Assembly (NCBI GenBank): GCA_001792895.1
Contig: MARA01000003.1
Coordinates: 1,984,001-2,048,000 of the forward strand
Length of the DNA stretch: 64,000 nt
Reading direction: 5' to 3'
Source of the DNA: Lentinus brumalis
Lineage: Eukaryota > Basidiomycota > Agaricomycetes > Polyporales > Polyporaceae
The notes beneath the pieces were generated by a model, which worked only from the letters and a program-made list of their open reading frames with translations, did not search any database and was not told where the DNA came from. Of this stretch, positions 1 to 13,100 are shown piece by piece (positions within the stretch are counted from its first letter, which is position 1; the number at the start of each line of letters is the position of its first letter). Made by a program: the position numbers and the translations under genes.

Positions 1-874
1 GCTCGCCGCGTGCGCCTGTGCAGCCGGGGATCGCGGGCGGACGAAATATATTGCGCTACCTACGACATGCCGCAAGTCTCCGCCGACGTGCTGGGGGTCC
101 TGGAACGCATACAACAGGCGGACGAGCCAAGGCGTCTTCGTCGCAGTGAGGATATCGCGCTCGACGAGAACATGCCGGACCTAGCAGCGCACGCGACCAT
201 GAGTCTGCGACAAGACCAGTGATCGGGGCAGCGCACCTCGTCCATCTTGAACAACGTCCGCTTGCGCATCTTCTTGAGCGCACACACCTCCCTCGTGTCC
301 GCCTTGCGTGCGAGGAACACTTCTCCATAGCCTCCCTGCCCGACCTGCGCGATGATCTGGAACTGGTCGACCTTTGTCTTGATGCGCCGCTTGCGGAGGA
401 CAGCGCGTTCCCGGCCGCGATAGGACTTGAACTCCTGCGCGTACTCAGACTGGGTGAGCTGCCGCTTCGCAGTGTCCTCGTCGAAGCGCGCTCGCCGCTC
501 CTTCCGTGCAGCGATGTACCCGAGGAGATTGAAGTAGTAGTCCAGGAAGTCTGGGGCGCGATGTACTCAAGATCAGACCGGAGTGCGGGGTAGATCTACG
601 GCGCGCGACACTCACAGAGCTGGGCAACGGTGGCCTTCCTGCGGACCTCGGGACTGTCGATGAGCTCCTTCTCCCACATCTTGAAGCCGGTCTGCTTGAT
701 TGTGGTGCCAGGCTTCGCGGTGTCCATGCGGATGTCCTTGTCCATGGTCATGCCCTTGGCGGTGGCCATGCGGATGTCGGGGACAGACATCGTGAGGCCC
801 TTTGCCGTGTTCATATGTATGTCGGGCAGTCCCTCGTACTGCGGCTGATTCTGGTTCTTTGTGCGCGCCGCCAT
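1..874 (-). pseudogene. NDR/Dbf2-type kinase N-terminal half, copy 1 (cut by window edge)
   Basis: Start codon at 874-872; exons 874-616, 550-237 and from 180 leftwards, with GT-AG introns. Exon 2 encodes the N-terminal regulatory helices typical of NDR/LATS kinases (Dbf2, Sid2), followed by the glycine loop (VGQGGYGEVFLARK) and the catalytic lysine in ALKK. Exon 3 carries the region after helix C (VERDILTATKTPWLVRLLYAF). After AFQDPQHV the expected hinge residues are missing, the frame runs through GGDLRHVV, and then all kinase similarity stops. No HRD or DFG motif is seen. In the family the N-terminal region binds Mob1 and the kinase acts in mitotic exit/septation. The same truncation appears in all three copies, so it predates the amplification. 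Confidence 0.8.
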
Positions 875-1086
875 CGTCGCCGAACAAAGCACGGTCGGCA
901 CGGGGGCAGGGAGGGTGACGGGACGGAACGAGGAGAAAGCAAGGGGCGGGTGTGTTGGAATGCGAACATGGCGTCCAAGATTGCCCAATTGGGCGCGCTC
1001 TCATCTCGCGTTCACAAGCACTCGTTCGCGAAAACAGTCAATGTCATGATAGCGCGACGTCTATATACACGGTCTACAAGGCGGAA

Positions 1087-1717
1087 TCAACCGGCCTCGT
1101 CCTGCACAATGTCCGGCTCGTCCAGCATGTTCCTCAGCACCTCGCATATTTGCCCATGCAGGCTTTCTGGGACGACGCTCAGAATGCGCGTGTGCGGGGA
1201 GCGCGGGGAACTCACTAGCACGATTCACAGCCTGGACGTACTCCGCGTTGGCCAGCGACATCTCGTCCTCCAGTGCTTGCAGCCGTTCGACCTGGGCAAT
1301 CTCAGGGGCGTCACGAGCGCAAACGCGACGCTCACATACCTGCTTCTCCTCCGGGTCGGGCTCAGGCAGCGACTGGATCAAGTACTCGACCTGCTTCGCC
1401 TTCACAATCAAGTCCGACACGAGCTCCTTCTTGTTCGCTGCAGCACGACGCCCTAATCAGCCTCAGAAGACGCGGCCGGGCACGCGTCTGACCTTCCAGC
1501 ACGTCCGGCGGGTCGTACTTGTCCGCGTTGCGCGACTTGGTCACCGGGATCTCCGGGCTGACCTGCAAGAAGTTGCTGCGCGAGGTGAGGTAGGCGATGC
1601 TGCTCGACATTATCGTCAACAACTGCAAGACGAGCGTAAGTCCCGGGGTGGGTGCCGCAGCCACAAGGAAAGACGTGTTTGCTGAATCTCATCTTGCAGT
1701 TGCGTGGTACGGCCCAT
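1087..1717 (-). pseudogene. MED21: MED21 copy 1, probably mis-spliced
   Basis: Five exons can be laid on the pattern of the intact copy at 17.4-18.0 kb. They encode a Mediator subunit 21 (Srb7) of about 140 residues, with the LTSRSNFLQVSPEIPVTKSR segment and the coiled coil QVEYLIQSLPEPDPEEKQ. MED21 forms a coiled-coil heterodimer with MED7 in the Mediator middle module. The first exon reads MGRTTQLQDEIQQ. Its donor position carries AC instead of the GC seen in the third copy, and the intron is 56 nt, so retention shifts the frame. The remaining exons are open with good splice sites. I infer a decaying duplicate; use of another donor would change that. Confidence 0.7.
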
Positions 1718-1984
1718 ATGCGGGAGTCCCTGCCGCACGGCGCTGCTATGAAGGGCCCCGGCGTAGGACGCAGCGACGCCGGCAGAAAGCAGACATGGAA
1801 TACGAGACCGAGTCCGCCACAAGATGACTTCACGAAACAAGCCAACAGACGCCCATCGACATGGCTCGAAAAGGGTACCCGGAATCCTTATTCAGGCGCA
1901 CTCCGAGTCTCCTCCGCTCAGCTCGCGACTCAGTGTCCCACCACGACCACCCAGCCCGTGCACCTCCCGCCCGTCTCTGCAGCC

Positions 1985-2020
1985 ATGGGTCATGATGCAT
2001 CCGACCGCCGCGCCTCGCAA
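1985..2020 (+). pseudogene. RTF2 5' stub, copy 1
   Basis: The start codon and the next ~30 nt resemble exon 1 of RTF2 at 18256, including the stretch encoding DRR, with a small internal deletion. Similarity stops within exon 1 and unrelated sequence follows. This marks the left junction of the tandem unit. Confidence 0.75.
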
Positions 2021-5000
2021 ACACGCGCACACACGTCTCCGCCTGTCCGCCGTCCACGCGTCTCTCCTTCACGCGACCGCCACCGCCGCCATCCAAGCGC
2101 ACCCGGTTCCACTGTACATGCTCGCGACTACGCCATACGCGTTGCGCTCTCTCCCGCCTGCGAGCACCGTCTCTCCCCAGCACCAAGCCCTCCAGCACGC
2201 GTCTACTACGCGCGTCGCAGCCTCGACGCGCCGACTGCCCACGCCGACGTCTTCCAGCCGCCGTCACGCTCGCCTCCGTACTCTGTCTCCAGTCGTCAAC
2301 GCCCGTCCGCATACAAGGCAAGTTGAACTCACTGGTATCTGCGAGAATACAACGGTATGTCAGTGTCCGCATACACGACCAGTGATTGGTGACTGACCAC
2401 TTCAACTCAGTACTAGCCCCTGCCCTCGGACTAGGGCCGCAAGGCTGCACACCGAGGTCGGTACACGGGCTTGCGCGCGTTATCACTGCAAGCCAAATGT
2501 GAACGTCAGTTCTCTCACTACGTCGGCCGCGCGGAAGCACCATACGCACCATGTGAACGCTACCTGCAGCCCATGAGGTGCGACCTCGCCTGAATACGAC
2601 CCACGTCAGCCTCGGGACAGTATATGTATGCGCTGCCACTCACCGTCCCCGGGCCCCTCGCTGTCAGCCATGGCCACGAAGACCTCGACCACGCAACGGA
2701 CAACGTACTATACACGGTGCCGCGGTCAAGGACGAAGCAGGGGGAATAGCATGGTAGGTGCAAGGCGCCAGGTGAGTGAGCAAGAGGCGAGAGCGCAAGG
2801 GCGGGCGACGCGAGTGCTGACGTGCCGGCCCCGTTCCCGCTGGTCTATATCGACGTCCCACCCCGCGCAAACAGAGCACGCACGGCGCATCAACCCAAGT
2901 CGCCGCTCGGTAAACCGTAATCTCGCACCCCTCTTCCCATTTCGCCTCCGTCAACCACTCCTTCGTCGCCCTCAAGCGCTCCGAACAGCACTCGCGTCGC
3001 GCAACTCGGGACGGCCATCTCCCTCTGCAGAACGGCCGTCGAGATCGTCCTCCGGCCTCACCCTCCGCCGTGCATGGATCCGACGACACGACGACACCGT
3101 TTCGACGAGTACACCGGCTGCTCGGCGAGGGAAGGTAGGTCCACCGACCGCGCATCGCAGGCTCGATGTAAGGTGCGTCGTCCTGAACCCTCACATTCCA
3201 GCCCGGCACTAGAGATCGCACTCCCGGACCGTCCGCACAGTCCCAGCTGCGGCATCGACGTCGGGCGTTGCAACGAGCATCCGCGATGCGGCTGGCCAGG
3301 ATCGTTCATCCGGTGACAGTCAAGAAGAGAAGGACCATGGCTTCGGCAGGCCCGGATCCCAGCGACGCTGTCCGGCGAGCCCTCTGCCCGATCGTCGCCC
3401 TCACCGATGTCGGGTGCGCTAACGCAAGGCCGCGGATGACGCAACCCGCCGCCGTGCTCGCAGACTGAGACTCGCAGCCGACTCCCGGACACTTGGAGCT
3501 CGGAGCTGCGTAGCGGCGACTTGCGAACCGCATGCAGGTGACGTACACAGGTGACGGCACGGTGTGCAGCGGCTCGGACATCGTCCTCGACGGCGTCCGA
3601 GCCCGTGCGCACGTCCACTCGTCCTGAGCATCGTCGCGAGTATCCATGCCGCGTGCGTGCAGGAGACGGCCGCCTCTTCCTGAATGCCGCTTGCGAGAGG
3701 TGCCTCGAGGCTTGAGACAAATGTCAGCCCGGGAGGTCGCCGTCGAGCATGTTCTCCAGTCCCGCGGATCGCGCGTGCGCCGCCATGTTCCGCTTAGGTA
3801 TACCATACATTGCTGCAAAATGGCATAGTTTTGACACCTCGAATACCCCGTGTGCCCGAGTGATCTCTGTCGCCGCTGGCGTGGGCGTGTCTGCGAGATC
3901 GATGCTGCAATAGTTACTGTATCGTGGAGAGAGTGAAGAGCGATTTCGAAGTTGCGTCGCGAGCCCTTTGTTCTTCGGAGTGAAGTGCGGGCTTGCTGCT
4001 GAGACGGAGATGTCGAGCCTCGTCGACCTTGATAGACGCAACCAATGCGCGAGCTTTGATCATGACCGCAGAGCGTCGCACGAGCTGCTGCCAGTGCGTA
4101 CAACTGCCCGAGAATGGACGCTCCGAGCCTGCGGTCGCGGCTCTCTGTCCTAGCAGTGTTTGCGACATGAACTGTCCGCTGGGGTCGCATGTCCTCTGAC
4201 TGCAACTCGCGAGACTGCGGCGATTGCGAATCATTGTGATTCATGAATGCAGTCCGCTCAGACTGGACCTGGCTCCTTCTGTGTCCAGACAAGAACAAGA
4301 TCACCGGCCATGCCACAGTGTCGGACCTACACAGACTACTCTGCTCGAGCATGGGATCCTCGTCGACCGCTGCAGTGGCCGTCGGTCGACCTTGAGTCCT
4401 CGACACATTCTGCGACACTGATGATGATCGGGCAGTTGCGCACACCTCTTCTCCTCTGCCAGATCTGGTGGAAGGTGCGCCTGACTGCGCCTGTTGCAGC
4501 GGAGATGGCACTGTCTTGTGCGGCAGGCTTCTTCAGTCACAGGCCTGTCTACGTAGGATACTGTTGGCGGGAACGTAGAAGTCGGAGGCCTGCTACTCAG
4601 CAGTCGAACATGTTGGGCAGAAGGGTTAACGTTGTTACACTGCCTGCGGCCGTCCCGGATGGCGGAGACCGTTACTTAGTACTCGCACAAGGAAGATACC
4701 ATGACTTGTATCTAAGAGTCCATGCACACTGATGTTATGTTACTGTAACCAGAATATCCTGCGAAGCAACGGCCTTCTCACATGGCTGCAGTGAGCTCAT
4801 GCGATAGCCAGGGTAATGATATGATATGAACGTACAGTTATCGCATTCTTTGGACGCTGTTCGCACTTGGAATGGGTTCCTAGAGGCGAAGAGGGTAAAG
4901 TTGCCGCTGCAGAATTGATCGGATGCATACATGATACTACTACCAACACAACTTGAGACCTGCCTGAGCAAGTACATCTCTGAGCCTTGTGCCTACTAGG

Positions 5001-7388
5001 ACTCCCATCCCGGCCGCTCAGTACTCAGTACTCAGTCCCACTCCTCGGAGGATGGCGGCATCCGGACACTGGCTTAGTGACAGCAGGCTCCGAAGAGGGC
5101 CGTGAAGGTGCCATATTCCATGCCACTTGCCATGGGATGAAGCAGTATGGCGCGACCGAGTAAGGGCACCGCACCAGCAGTACATTGCAGCTTGCTAAGT
5201 AAGTACTCAGAGCGGGGAAGCTCTCAGTACGTGGCCCTGGAAGATGAGGGTCAGGTGTGAACCCGTGGCGTAAATATTCACCGTCTTACCGGCCCCGGCC
5301 CGCTTGATTGACGCAGATGCTGGCCGTCTGAACTTGAGCAGCGGCAACCAAACACCTTCTTTGTTCAGTTCTTGTTTTGCTTTTCTGTCCATCTACTTAA
5401 GTATCCGCAACGGATGGGTGCCTTTTGCGCAGGGGCGACGGGCATGAGGCGTCCTTTGATCAGGGATTGAGCTTCATTGTAGAATGTGGCCTGTTCCTTG
5501 CCCGCTGCGTGAATTACGAGTGTTCGGAATGCGGGCGAACAACGTGTAGGGCCACTGCTGCGAAGGACCGAGTAAGTTGCGTGCGAGACTTGCATTCGGT
5601 GCAGGAATCCCAGTGACCCTAGCCGGTGGCAGACTCGACGGCCTGTGCTTCAGACGATCTTTCTACCGAGCAGCGTAATGTACGACTGTCATCCCCGGTC
5701 CTGCTGGACTGTATGAGGTATTAGTTTGGACCTGCTGGTGCGTATCACTGTGTAATCTCACAGCGGATGCGCATTGTATTATTGACAGGTTGCCAACCAG
5801 CGCTCACCGACGGATTCCGAGTCCTTGCAAGGGTGAATGGAAAGACAGAGACGTGCTACCGGGTTTGCGACCCGAGGTGTTGACATATTGACATTGCGTC
5901 TGGCTTCTCTCGTGTTTGCCAATTCACGTTACGTAGTCGCGGCCGTGGCCGCGTGGAATCCTGTCTGCAGGCACCCTATACTTATCCTGTCCGGTAAGGC
6001 CGGTATCATACGGTGTTGCTGCGGCTACTCCAGGGTGACTGCGTCCCTCTCGAGCTCCGGTCCTTCAATCTTCAGTGTCTGAAGACCGTGGCAGTTAGAC
6101 CAGCAAGGCATGCCCCGCGCCCTGCCGTCCTATCCATCCACAGCCTTAGAAACATACCGACTATATAGCTCCCGACGCTGTAGGCCGCGCCGTTGTCCGA
6201 GAGAAGGGTTTCCGAGTTGTTCTCCGACGCTTGGGTGCATGTGTCTGATGGAGAGCGAGCCGGTGTCACCGTGTCAGATACGCACTCGAAGACCGAGATG
6301 AGAGTACATACCTCTGAGACTGTCCAATCGCAACCATATGGCCAGGCCCTCGATGTCCGCCTCAATGAGCTTGCCTCCCGGCCGTGTGACAGTGGCACTG
6401 ATCGCGTCGTTATGCTGCCTGCTAGTCAGCAAGCGAGAACTGGTCGAACGGAAGCTGAACGAGGACAGCTGGATAAGTCTACACTCGACCATGTCTACCG
6501 GAGTCCACCTGACATAGGATTGATCACCTCGAGTCCGTTCGACAAGCCGCGCAGAGTAGCATGGACCCATAACGTGCGCAGCCCCTGCCCGGGCCAGCTC
6601 TTCCGTCACGGTGACTCGACGGGTCGCTGCTTATCCGGTAAGAAGACGCAGTGATTCAAGCAGCCTGTCATTCTGGCAGGGTGAGGCCGCAGAGCCGAAC
6701 TGCATCTCCAGCAGCGGCGGCTTGACGGGCTTTTCGAGCAGGCAAGCTACCCGAGGTCAGTGTATACGGTTGTGCCACTGAGTGGTGGCCGTGGATCGCG
6801 AGTAGTAAGCGGCAACCGAGAGCGTCCGGTGGCCTGTCGGACGCTGATGCTACGACATTGAGAGCCAAGTGGACGTACCAGATCTCCGAGTCGATGCAAG
6901 CCCGCCTTCAAGTTGCACGACCGTCCCAGAACTCCAACAGATGCCCAGAAAGCTCCAGCACTAGCAGAGCGAAGCGGCCACATCCTCTACGGCCTCGCTA
7001 CGTCAGTGGTGTGCGCGAGGTACGAAATGAGTTGAGCAGAAGCTTACCGGCTGCAAGTGTAGTAGACCCGGTCGAATTTGAAGAGAGGTGGACCGAGATC
7101 CAGAGATTGCTTCCGCGAGTCGCGAGTGCTTCCCGGGCTAGTCTGAGCGTCGCCTAATCTCCTCCGGTCATCGGTCTACGTGCATCGCGCCTGGTGAATC
7201 GGTGTCGGAGCGAGAGACGAGCCTGTCAGAATGCTGTGTGAGATGCCACCGTGACCAAACGGAGTGGTTCGATCGTGACTCCGACGCGTGTGCGACCACT
7301 TACCACTTGCTGCTTCCGCGGGATCAGTTTATTGTACAAGACCTGGGGCTGCTCGCAGCGGTGGCCGCCTGGTAGACGGAGGTTGAGG
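2021..7388. other. Unit spacer 1: no confident gene
   Basis: About 5.4 kb is shared with 10141-15550 of the next unit, but with frequent substitutions and indels. Open frames here, including a 401-codon minus frame at 3306-4511, are broken in the other copy. I recognise no conserved domain on either strand. A few blocks stay well conserved between the two copies: 2580-2810, 3240-3830, 6840-7150 and 7390-7980. Some of these have splice-site-like ends, such as a GTGAGT after a short acidic frame near 2640 on the minus strand. They may be remnants of a gene. Confidence 0.6.
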
Positions 7389-8062
7389 TCAGGCTTCTAC
7401 GGACGAGGAGAAGCAGCAAACCGAGCATTTCGTGCCGCGGGGGTGACTTGTCCGAGTAGCGTTCGCCGGTGCCCCGCTGGTCCCGGATGAGCTCGCGGAG
7501 GCGAGATCCGAGTGCACGGCGAGGATGCGGCTTGGATCTCTTGCCAGTCTGCGGAGATGCTGAACATGGAGCACGCAGTCCTGGAGCACATCAGCCCAGA
7601 GCAGTGTCATGGCGATAGAGGAGTACGTACTTTGCACTGTGCTCGACTGCAGCAGAGCGTCGTGTTGCTCATAGACGCAGAGTCGACGATGGCTGAGCGT
7701 TCCTGGCGAGAAGTGCGCATGAGCGTCCGACTCGTCCGAGCAGGGAGTCGGACAAGCAGATCCCGGCTGCGTAGTCCATGCGGAATCTGACCGCACGGGT
7801 ATCGGGAGCGCACGAGATCCCCGTCCAGAGGTCCTCTGCAGCTCCTCCTCCTCCAGTGCAGCGCTGCGACGGGAGGCACGGAGGCAGCGGGCATGCACAC
7901 CGCACTCGACGCGCACGCCCGGGCACACCATGAATGCCGCGAGTCCCACTGTGTAGTATACACCATATGGGCCCTTTTCTCGCACTTCTATCGCCGGACG
8001 TTCGCTCGCCGCGTGCGCCTGTGCAGCCGGGGATCGCGGGCGGACGAGATATATTGCGCTAC

Positions 8063-8877
8063 CTACGACATGCCGCAAGTCTCCGCCGACGCGTTGGGGG
8101 TCCTGGAACGCATACAGCAGGCGGACAAGCCACGGCGTCTTCGTCGCAGTGAGGATATCGCGCTCGACGAGAACATGCCGGACCTAGCAGCGCACGAGAC
8201 CATGAGCATGCGCACAAGACCAGTGATCGGGCAGCGCACCTCGTCCATCTTGAACAACGTCCGCTTGCGCATCTTCTTGAGCGCACACACCTCCCTCGTG
8301 TCCGCCTTGCGTGCGAGGAACACTTCTCCATACCCTCCCTGTCCGACCTGCGCGATGATCTGGAACTGGTCGACCTTGGTCTTGATGCGCCGCTTGCGCA
8401 GGACAGCACGCTCCCGGCCGCGATAGGACTTGAACTCCTGCGCGTACTCGGACTGCGTGAGCTGCCGCTTCGCAGTGTCCTCGTCAAAGCGCGCTCGCCG
8501 CTCCTTGCGTGCAGCGATGTACCCGAGGAGGTTGAAGTAGTAATCCAGGAAGTCTGGAGCGCGATGCACTCAAGATCAGACCGGAGTGCGGGGTAGATCG
8601 ACGGCGCGCGACACTCACAGAGCTGGGCAACGGTGGCCTTCCTGCGGACCTCGGGACTGTCGATGAGCTCCTTCTCCCACATCTTGAAGCCGGTCTGCTT
8701 GAGTGTGGTGCCAGGCTTCGCGGTGTCCATGCGGATGTCCTTGTCCATGGTCATGCCCTTGGCGGTGGCCATGCGGATGTCGGGGACAGACATCGTGAGG
8801 CCCTTTGCCGTGTTCATATGTATGTCGGGCAGCCCCTCGTACTGCGGTTGGTTCTGGTTCTTTGTGCGCGCCGCCAT
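8063..8877 (-). pseudogene. NDR/Dbf2-type kinase N-terminal half, copy 2
   Basis: Start at 8877-8875; exons 8877-8619, 8553-8240 and 8183 leftwards. The protein begins MAARTKNQNQPQYEGLPDIH, then contains three short repeats of the kind DIRMxTAKG, the N-terminal regulatory helices (YFLDYYFNLLGYIAARKERR), the glycine loop, the VAIK-type lysine and helix C. The reading frame does not stop at 8063. It runs in frame to a stop at 7389, adding about 225 residues with no kinase motif. A near-perfect GTACGTACT donor lies inside that tail (near 7630) in this and the next copy. Catalytic-loop residues are absent, so no kinase activity is expected. A Mob1-binding decoy is conceivable, but that is speculation. 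Confidence 0.78.
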
Positions 8878-9212
8878 CGTCACCGAACAAAGCACGGTCG
8901 GCACGGGGGCAGGGAGGGTGACGGGACGGAACGAGGAGAAAGCAAGGGGCGGGTGTGTTGGAATGCGAACATGGCGTCCAAGATTGCCCAATTGGGCGCG
9001 CTCTCATCGACACTCTGTCCCGACTATAATGTACTAAGTACTAGTAAGCAGTCGACAACGACGTTCATAAGGACTCGTTAAGATACACGAACCGAAAAAA
9101 TGCTCTCTTACGTACCCTCCTCGTCCTCGTCCTCCTCGCTCGCGATTCGCGAGAACAGTGATGGACAAGCATGGACAGCGCGACGTCTATATACACGGTT
9201 TACACGGCAGAA

Positions 9213-9844
9213 TCAGCCCGCCTCATCCTGCACAATGTCCGGCTCGTCCAGCATGTTCCTCAGCACCTCGCATATTTGCCCATGCAAGCTTTCTGGGACG
9301 ACGCTCAGAACGCGCGTTGTACAGGGACCGCGGGGAACTCACTAGCACGATTCACAGCCTGGACATACTCCGCGTTGGCCTGCGCCATCTCGTCCTCCAG
9401 TGCTTGCAGCCGTTCGACCTGGGCAAACTCAGGGGCGTCACGAGCGCAAACGCGACGCTCACATACCTGCTTCTCCTCCGGGTCGGGCTCAGGCAGCGAC
9501 TGGATCAAGTACTCGACCTGCTTCGCCTTCACGATCAAGTCCGACACGAGCTCCTTCTTGTTCGCTGCAGCACGACGCGCCGATTAGCCTCAGAAGACGC
9601 GGCCGGGCACGCGTCTGACCTTCCAACACGTCCGGCGGGTCGTACTTGTCCGCATTGCGCGACTTGGTCACCGGGATCTCCGGACTGACCTGCAGGAAGT
9701 TGCTGCGCGAGGTGAGGTAGGCGATGCTGCTCGACATTATCGTCAACAACTGCAAGACGAGCGTAAGTCCGGGTGTAGGTGCCGCAGCCACAAGGAAAGA
9801 CGTGTTTGCTGAATCTCATCTTGCAGGTGCGCGGTACGGTCCAT
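9213..9844 (-). pseudogene. MED21: MED21 copy 2, probably mis-spliced
   Basis: It has the same five-exon layout as the other copies, with start at 9844-9842 and stop at 9215-9213. Exon 1 reads MDRTAHLQDEIQQ. As in copy 1 the first donor is AC rather than GC, and the intron is 56 nt, so retention breaks the frame. Exons 2-5 are open and encode the conserved MED21 core, ending DEPDIVQDEA. It lies on the minus strand between the kinase stub and the RTF2 stub of its unit. The changes in exon 1 compared with the intact copy, plus the lost donor, suggest relaxed constraint. Confidence 0.7.
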
Positions 9845-10106
9845 ATGCGGGAGTCCCTGCAGCCCGGCGCTGCTATGAAGGGCCCCGCGTAGACTGCAGC
9901 GACGCGAGCAGAGAGCAGACATGGAATACGAGACCGAGTCCGCCACAAGATGACTTCACGAAACAAGCCACGGACGCCATGGCTCGAAAAGGATACTCAG
10001 GATTAGTCAGCCGTACTCAGGCGCCCTCAGAGTCTCCTCCGCTCAGCTCGCGACTCAGTGTCCCACCACCACCCAGCCCGTACACCTCCCACTCGTCTCT
10101 GCAGCC

Positions 10107-10140
10107 ATGGGCAATGATGCGACCTCGTCAGGGCACGCCC
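10107..10140 (+). pseudogene. RTF2 5' stub, copy 2
   Basis: The start codon and first codons (MGND) match RTF2 at 18256, as does a later fragment reading cgacctcgtca. The join to spacer sequence (cctcgcaaacacgcgcacac) is the same as in unit 1, which supports one ancestral breakpoint that was then amplified. Confidence 0.72.
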
Positions 10141-13100
10141 GCCTCGCAAACACGCGCACACACGTCTCCGCCTCCGACGCATCTCCGCGACCGTCTCTCC
10201 TTCACGCGACCGTTCCCGCCGCCATCCAAGCGCACCCGGTTCCACTGTACGTGCTCGCGACTACGCCATACGCGTTGCGCTCTCTCCCGCCTGCGAGCAC
10301 CGTCTCTCCCTAGCACCAAGCACTCCAGCACGCGTCTACTACGCGCGTCGCAGCCTCGACACGCCGACTGCCCACGCCGACGTCTTCCAGCCGCCGTGCT
10401 CGCTCGCCTCCGTACTCTGTCTCCAGCCGTCAACGCCCGTCCGCATACAAGGCAAGTTGAACTCACTGGTATCTGCGAGAATACAACGGTATGTCAGTGT
10501 CCGCATACACGACCAGTGATTGGTGACTGACCACTTCAACTCAGTACTAGCCCCTGCCCTCGGACTAGAGCCGCAAGGCTGCACACCGAGGTCGGTACAC
10601 GGGCTTGCGCGCGTTATCACTGCAATCCAAATTTGAACGTCAGTTCTCTCACTACGTCGGCCGCGCGGAAGCACCATACGCACCATGTGAACGCTACCTG
10701 CAGCCCATGAGGTGCGACCTCGCCTGAATACGACCCACGTCAGCCTCGGGACAGTATATGTATGCGCTGCCACTCACCGTCCCCGGGCCCCTCGCTGTCA
10801 GCCATGGCCATGAAGAACTCGACCATGCGACGGACAGCGTACACGGTGCTGCGGTCATCGACGAAGCAGGGGGATAGTAGCGAGGTAGGTGGCAGTGGAC
10901 AGGTGGGTGGACAAGAGGCGAGAGCGCAAGGGCGGGCGACGCGAGTGCTGACGTGCCGGCCCCGTTCCCGCTGGTCTATATCGACGTCCCGCCCCGCGCA
11001 AACAGAGCACGCACGGCGCATCTGTCCAAGTCGCCGCTCGATCACACCCATCTGCCCAGTTCGCCTCCGTCAACCACTCGTTCCTCGCCCTCAAGCGCTC
11101 CGAACAGCACTCGCGTCGCGCAACTCGGGACGGCGATCTCCCTCTGCAGAACGGCCGTCGACAACGTCCTCCTGCATCACCCTCCGCCGTGCATGGATCC
11201 GACCACACGACGACACCGTTCCAACGAGTGCACCGGCTACGGGTTTCGATCGACCGCGCACGGCAGGCTCGATGCAAGGTGCGTCGTCCTGAGGCCCAAG
11301 CCAGCCCGGCACTAGAGATCGCACTCCCGGACCGTCCGCACAGTCCCAGCTGCAGCATCGACGTCGGGCGTTGCAACGAACATCTGCGATGTGGCTGGCC
11401 AGAACCGACGATCCGGCGAGAGTCGAGAGTCCAACAGAAGGACCATGGCGTCGGCAGGCCCGGATCCCAGCGACGCTGGCCGGCGAGCCCTCTGCTCGAT
11501 CGTCGCCCTCACCGACGTCGGGTGCGCCAACACAACACCGCGGATGACGCAACCCGCCGCCGTGCTCGCAGACTGAGACTCGCGGCCGACTCCCGGACAC
11601 TCGGAGCTCGGAGTTGCGTAGCGGCGACTTGCATGCCGCATGCAGGCGACGTACACAGCGCACAGCGCCGTGTGCAGCGGCTCGGACATCGTCCTCGTCT
11701 CGCGCGACGGCGTCCGAGCCCGTGCGCACGTCCACTCGTCCTAAGCATCGTCGCGAGTATCCGTGCCGCGTGCGTGCAGGAGACGGCCGCATCTTGCGGA
11801 ACGCCGCTTTCGAGGGGTGCCTCGAGGCTCGAGACAAATGTCAGCCCGGGAGGTCGCCGTCGAGCATGTTCTCCAGTCCCGCGGATCACGCGTGCGCCGC
11901 CATGTTCCGCTTAGGCATACCGTACATTGCTGCGAAATGGCATAGGTTTGACACCTCGAATACCCCGTGTGCCCGAGTGATTTCTGTCGCCGCTGGCGTG
12001 AGCGTGCCTGCGAGACCAACTTGAATGATGCATTGCTGCAACACTGTATCCTGGCGAGAGTGAGACCTGGAAGTTGCGTCGCGAGTCCTTCGTTGTTCTT
12101 CGGAGTGAAGTGCGGGCTTGCTGCCGACTCCCGAGACTGAGATGCCGAGCCTCGTCGACCTTGATAGACGAGACGCAACCAATGCGCGAGCTTTGATTAT
12201 GACTGCAGAGCATCGCACTCGGAGCTGCTGCCGGTGCGTACAACTGCCCGAGAATGGACGCTCCGAGCCTGCGGTCGCCACTCTCTGTCCTCGCAGTTTA
12301 TGTGACATGAACTGTCCGCTGGGGTCGCATGTCCGCAGGTCTGCAACTTGCGAGACTGCGGCGAATCATCACAATTCCATGAATGCAGTCTGCTCAGACT
12401 GGACCTGGCTCCTTCTGCATCCAGATAAGAACCAAGATCACCGGCCATGCCACAGCGTGACCTACGCAGACTACTCTGCTCGAGCACGGGATCCTCGTCG
12501 ACCGCTGCAGTGGCCGTCGGTCGACCTTGAGTCCTCGACACATTCTGTGACACTGGTAGCGCATTCAAGTTGGGCAATTGCGCACGCCTCTTCTCCTCTG
12601 CCAGATCTGGTGGAAGGTGCGCCTGACTACACTCTTTGCAGCCTCGGAAATGGCACTGTCTTGTGCGGCAGGCTTCTTTAGTCACGGGCCTGTCTACGTA
12701 GGATATTATAGTTGGCGGGGACGGAGTTGGAGGCCTGCTTGCTACTCGGCAGTCGAAGAGGGTGAATACTTAGGAGGGTTGTTACGATGCCTGCGGCCGT
12801 CCCGGACGGCGGAGACGTGTACTTGCACAAGGAAGATAGTATGACATGTATCGACTCGGACCATTACTAACAGAGGAGTCCATCATCACAATGTTATGTT
12901 AGTGTAACCAGAAGTCAGAACATCCTGAGAGCCTTCTCACATGGCTGCAGTGAGCTCATGCCACCACAATAGCCAGGATAAAGTAATGATATGACTCGGA
13001 TGAACTGTAATTGCCTTCTTCAGATGCTGTTTGCACTTGAAATGCATTCCTAGAGGCGAAGAGGGTAAAGTAGCCGCTGCAGAATTGAGATACATATAGT

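Noticed and set aside
3306..4511. A 401-codon minus-strand open frame in spacer 1
   Set aside because: The corresponding region of the next unit is broken by shifts and stops, composition is low-complexity Arg/Ser-rich, and no domain or splice pattern is present.
7389..8062. In-frame extension of the kinase stub as a true kinase C-lobe
   Set aside because: No HRD, DFG or APE-like motif on any frame of this stretch; it is kept only as an unexplained tail in the kinase entry.
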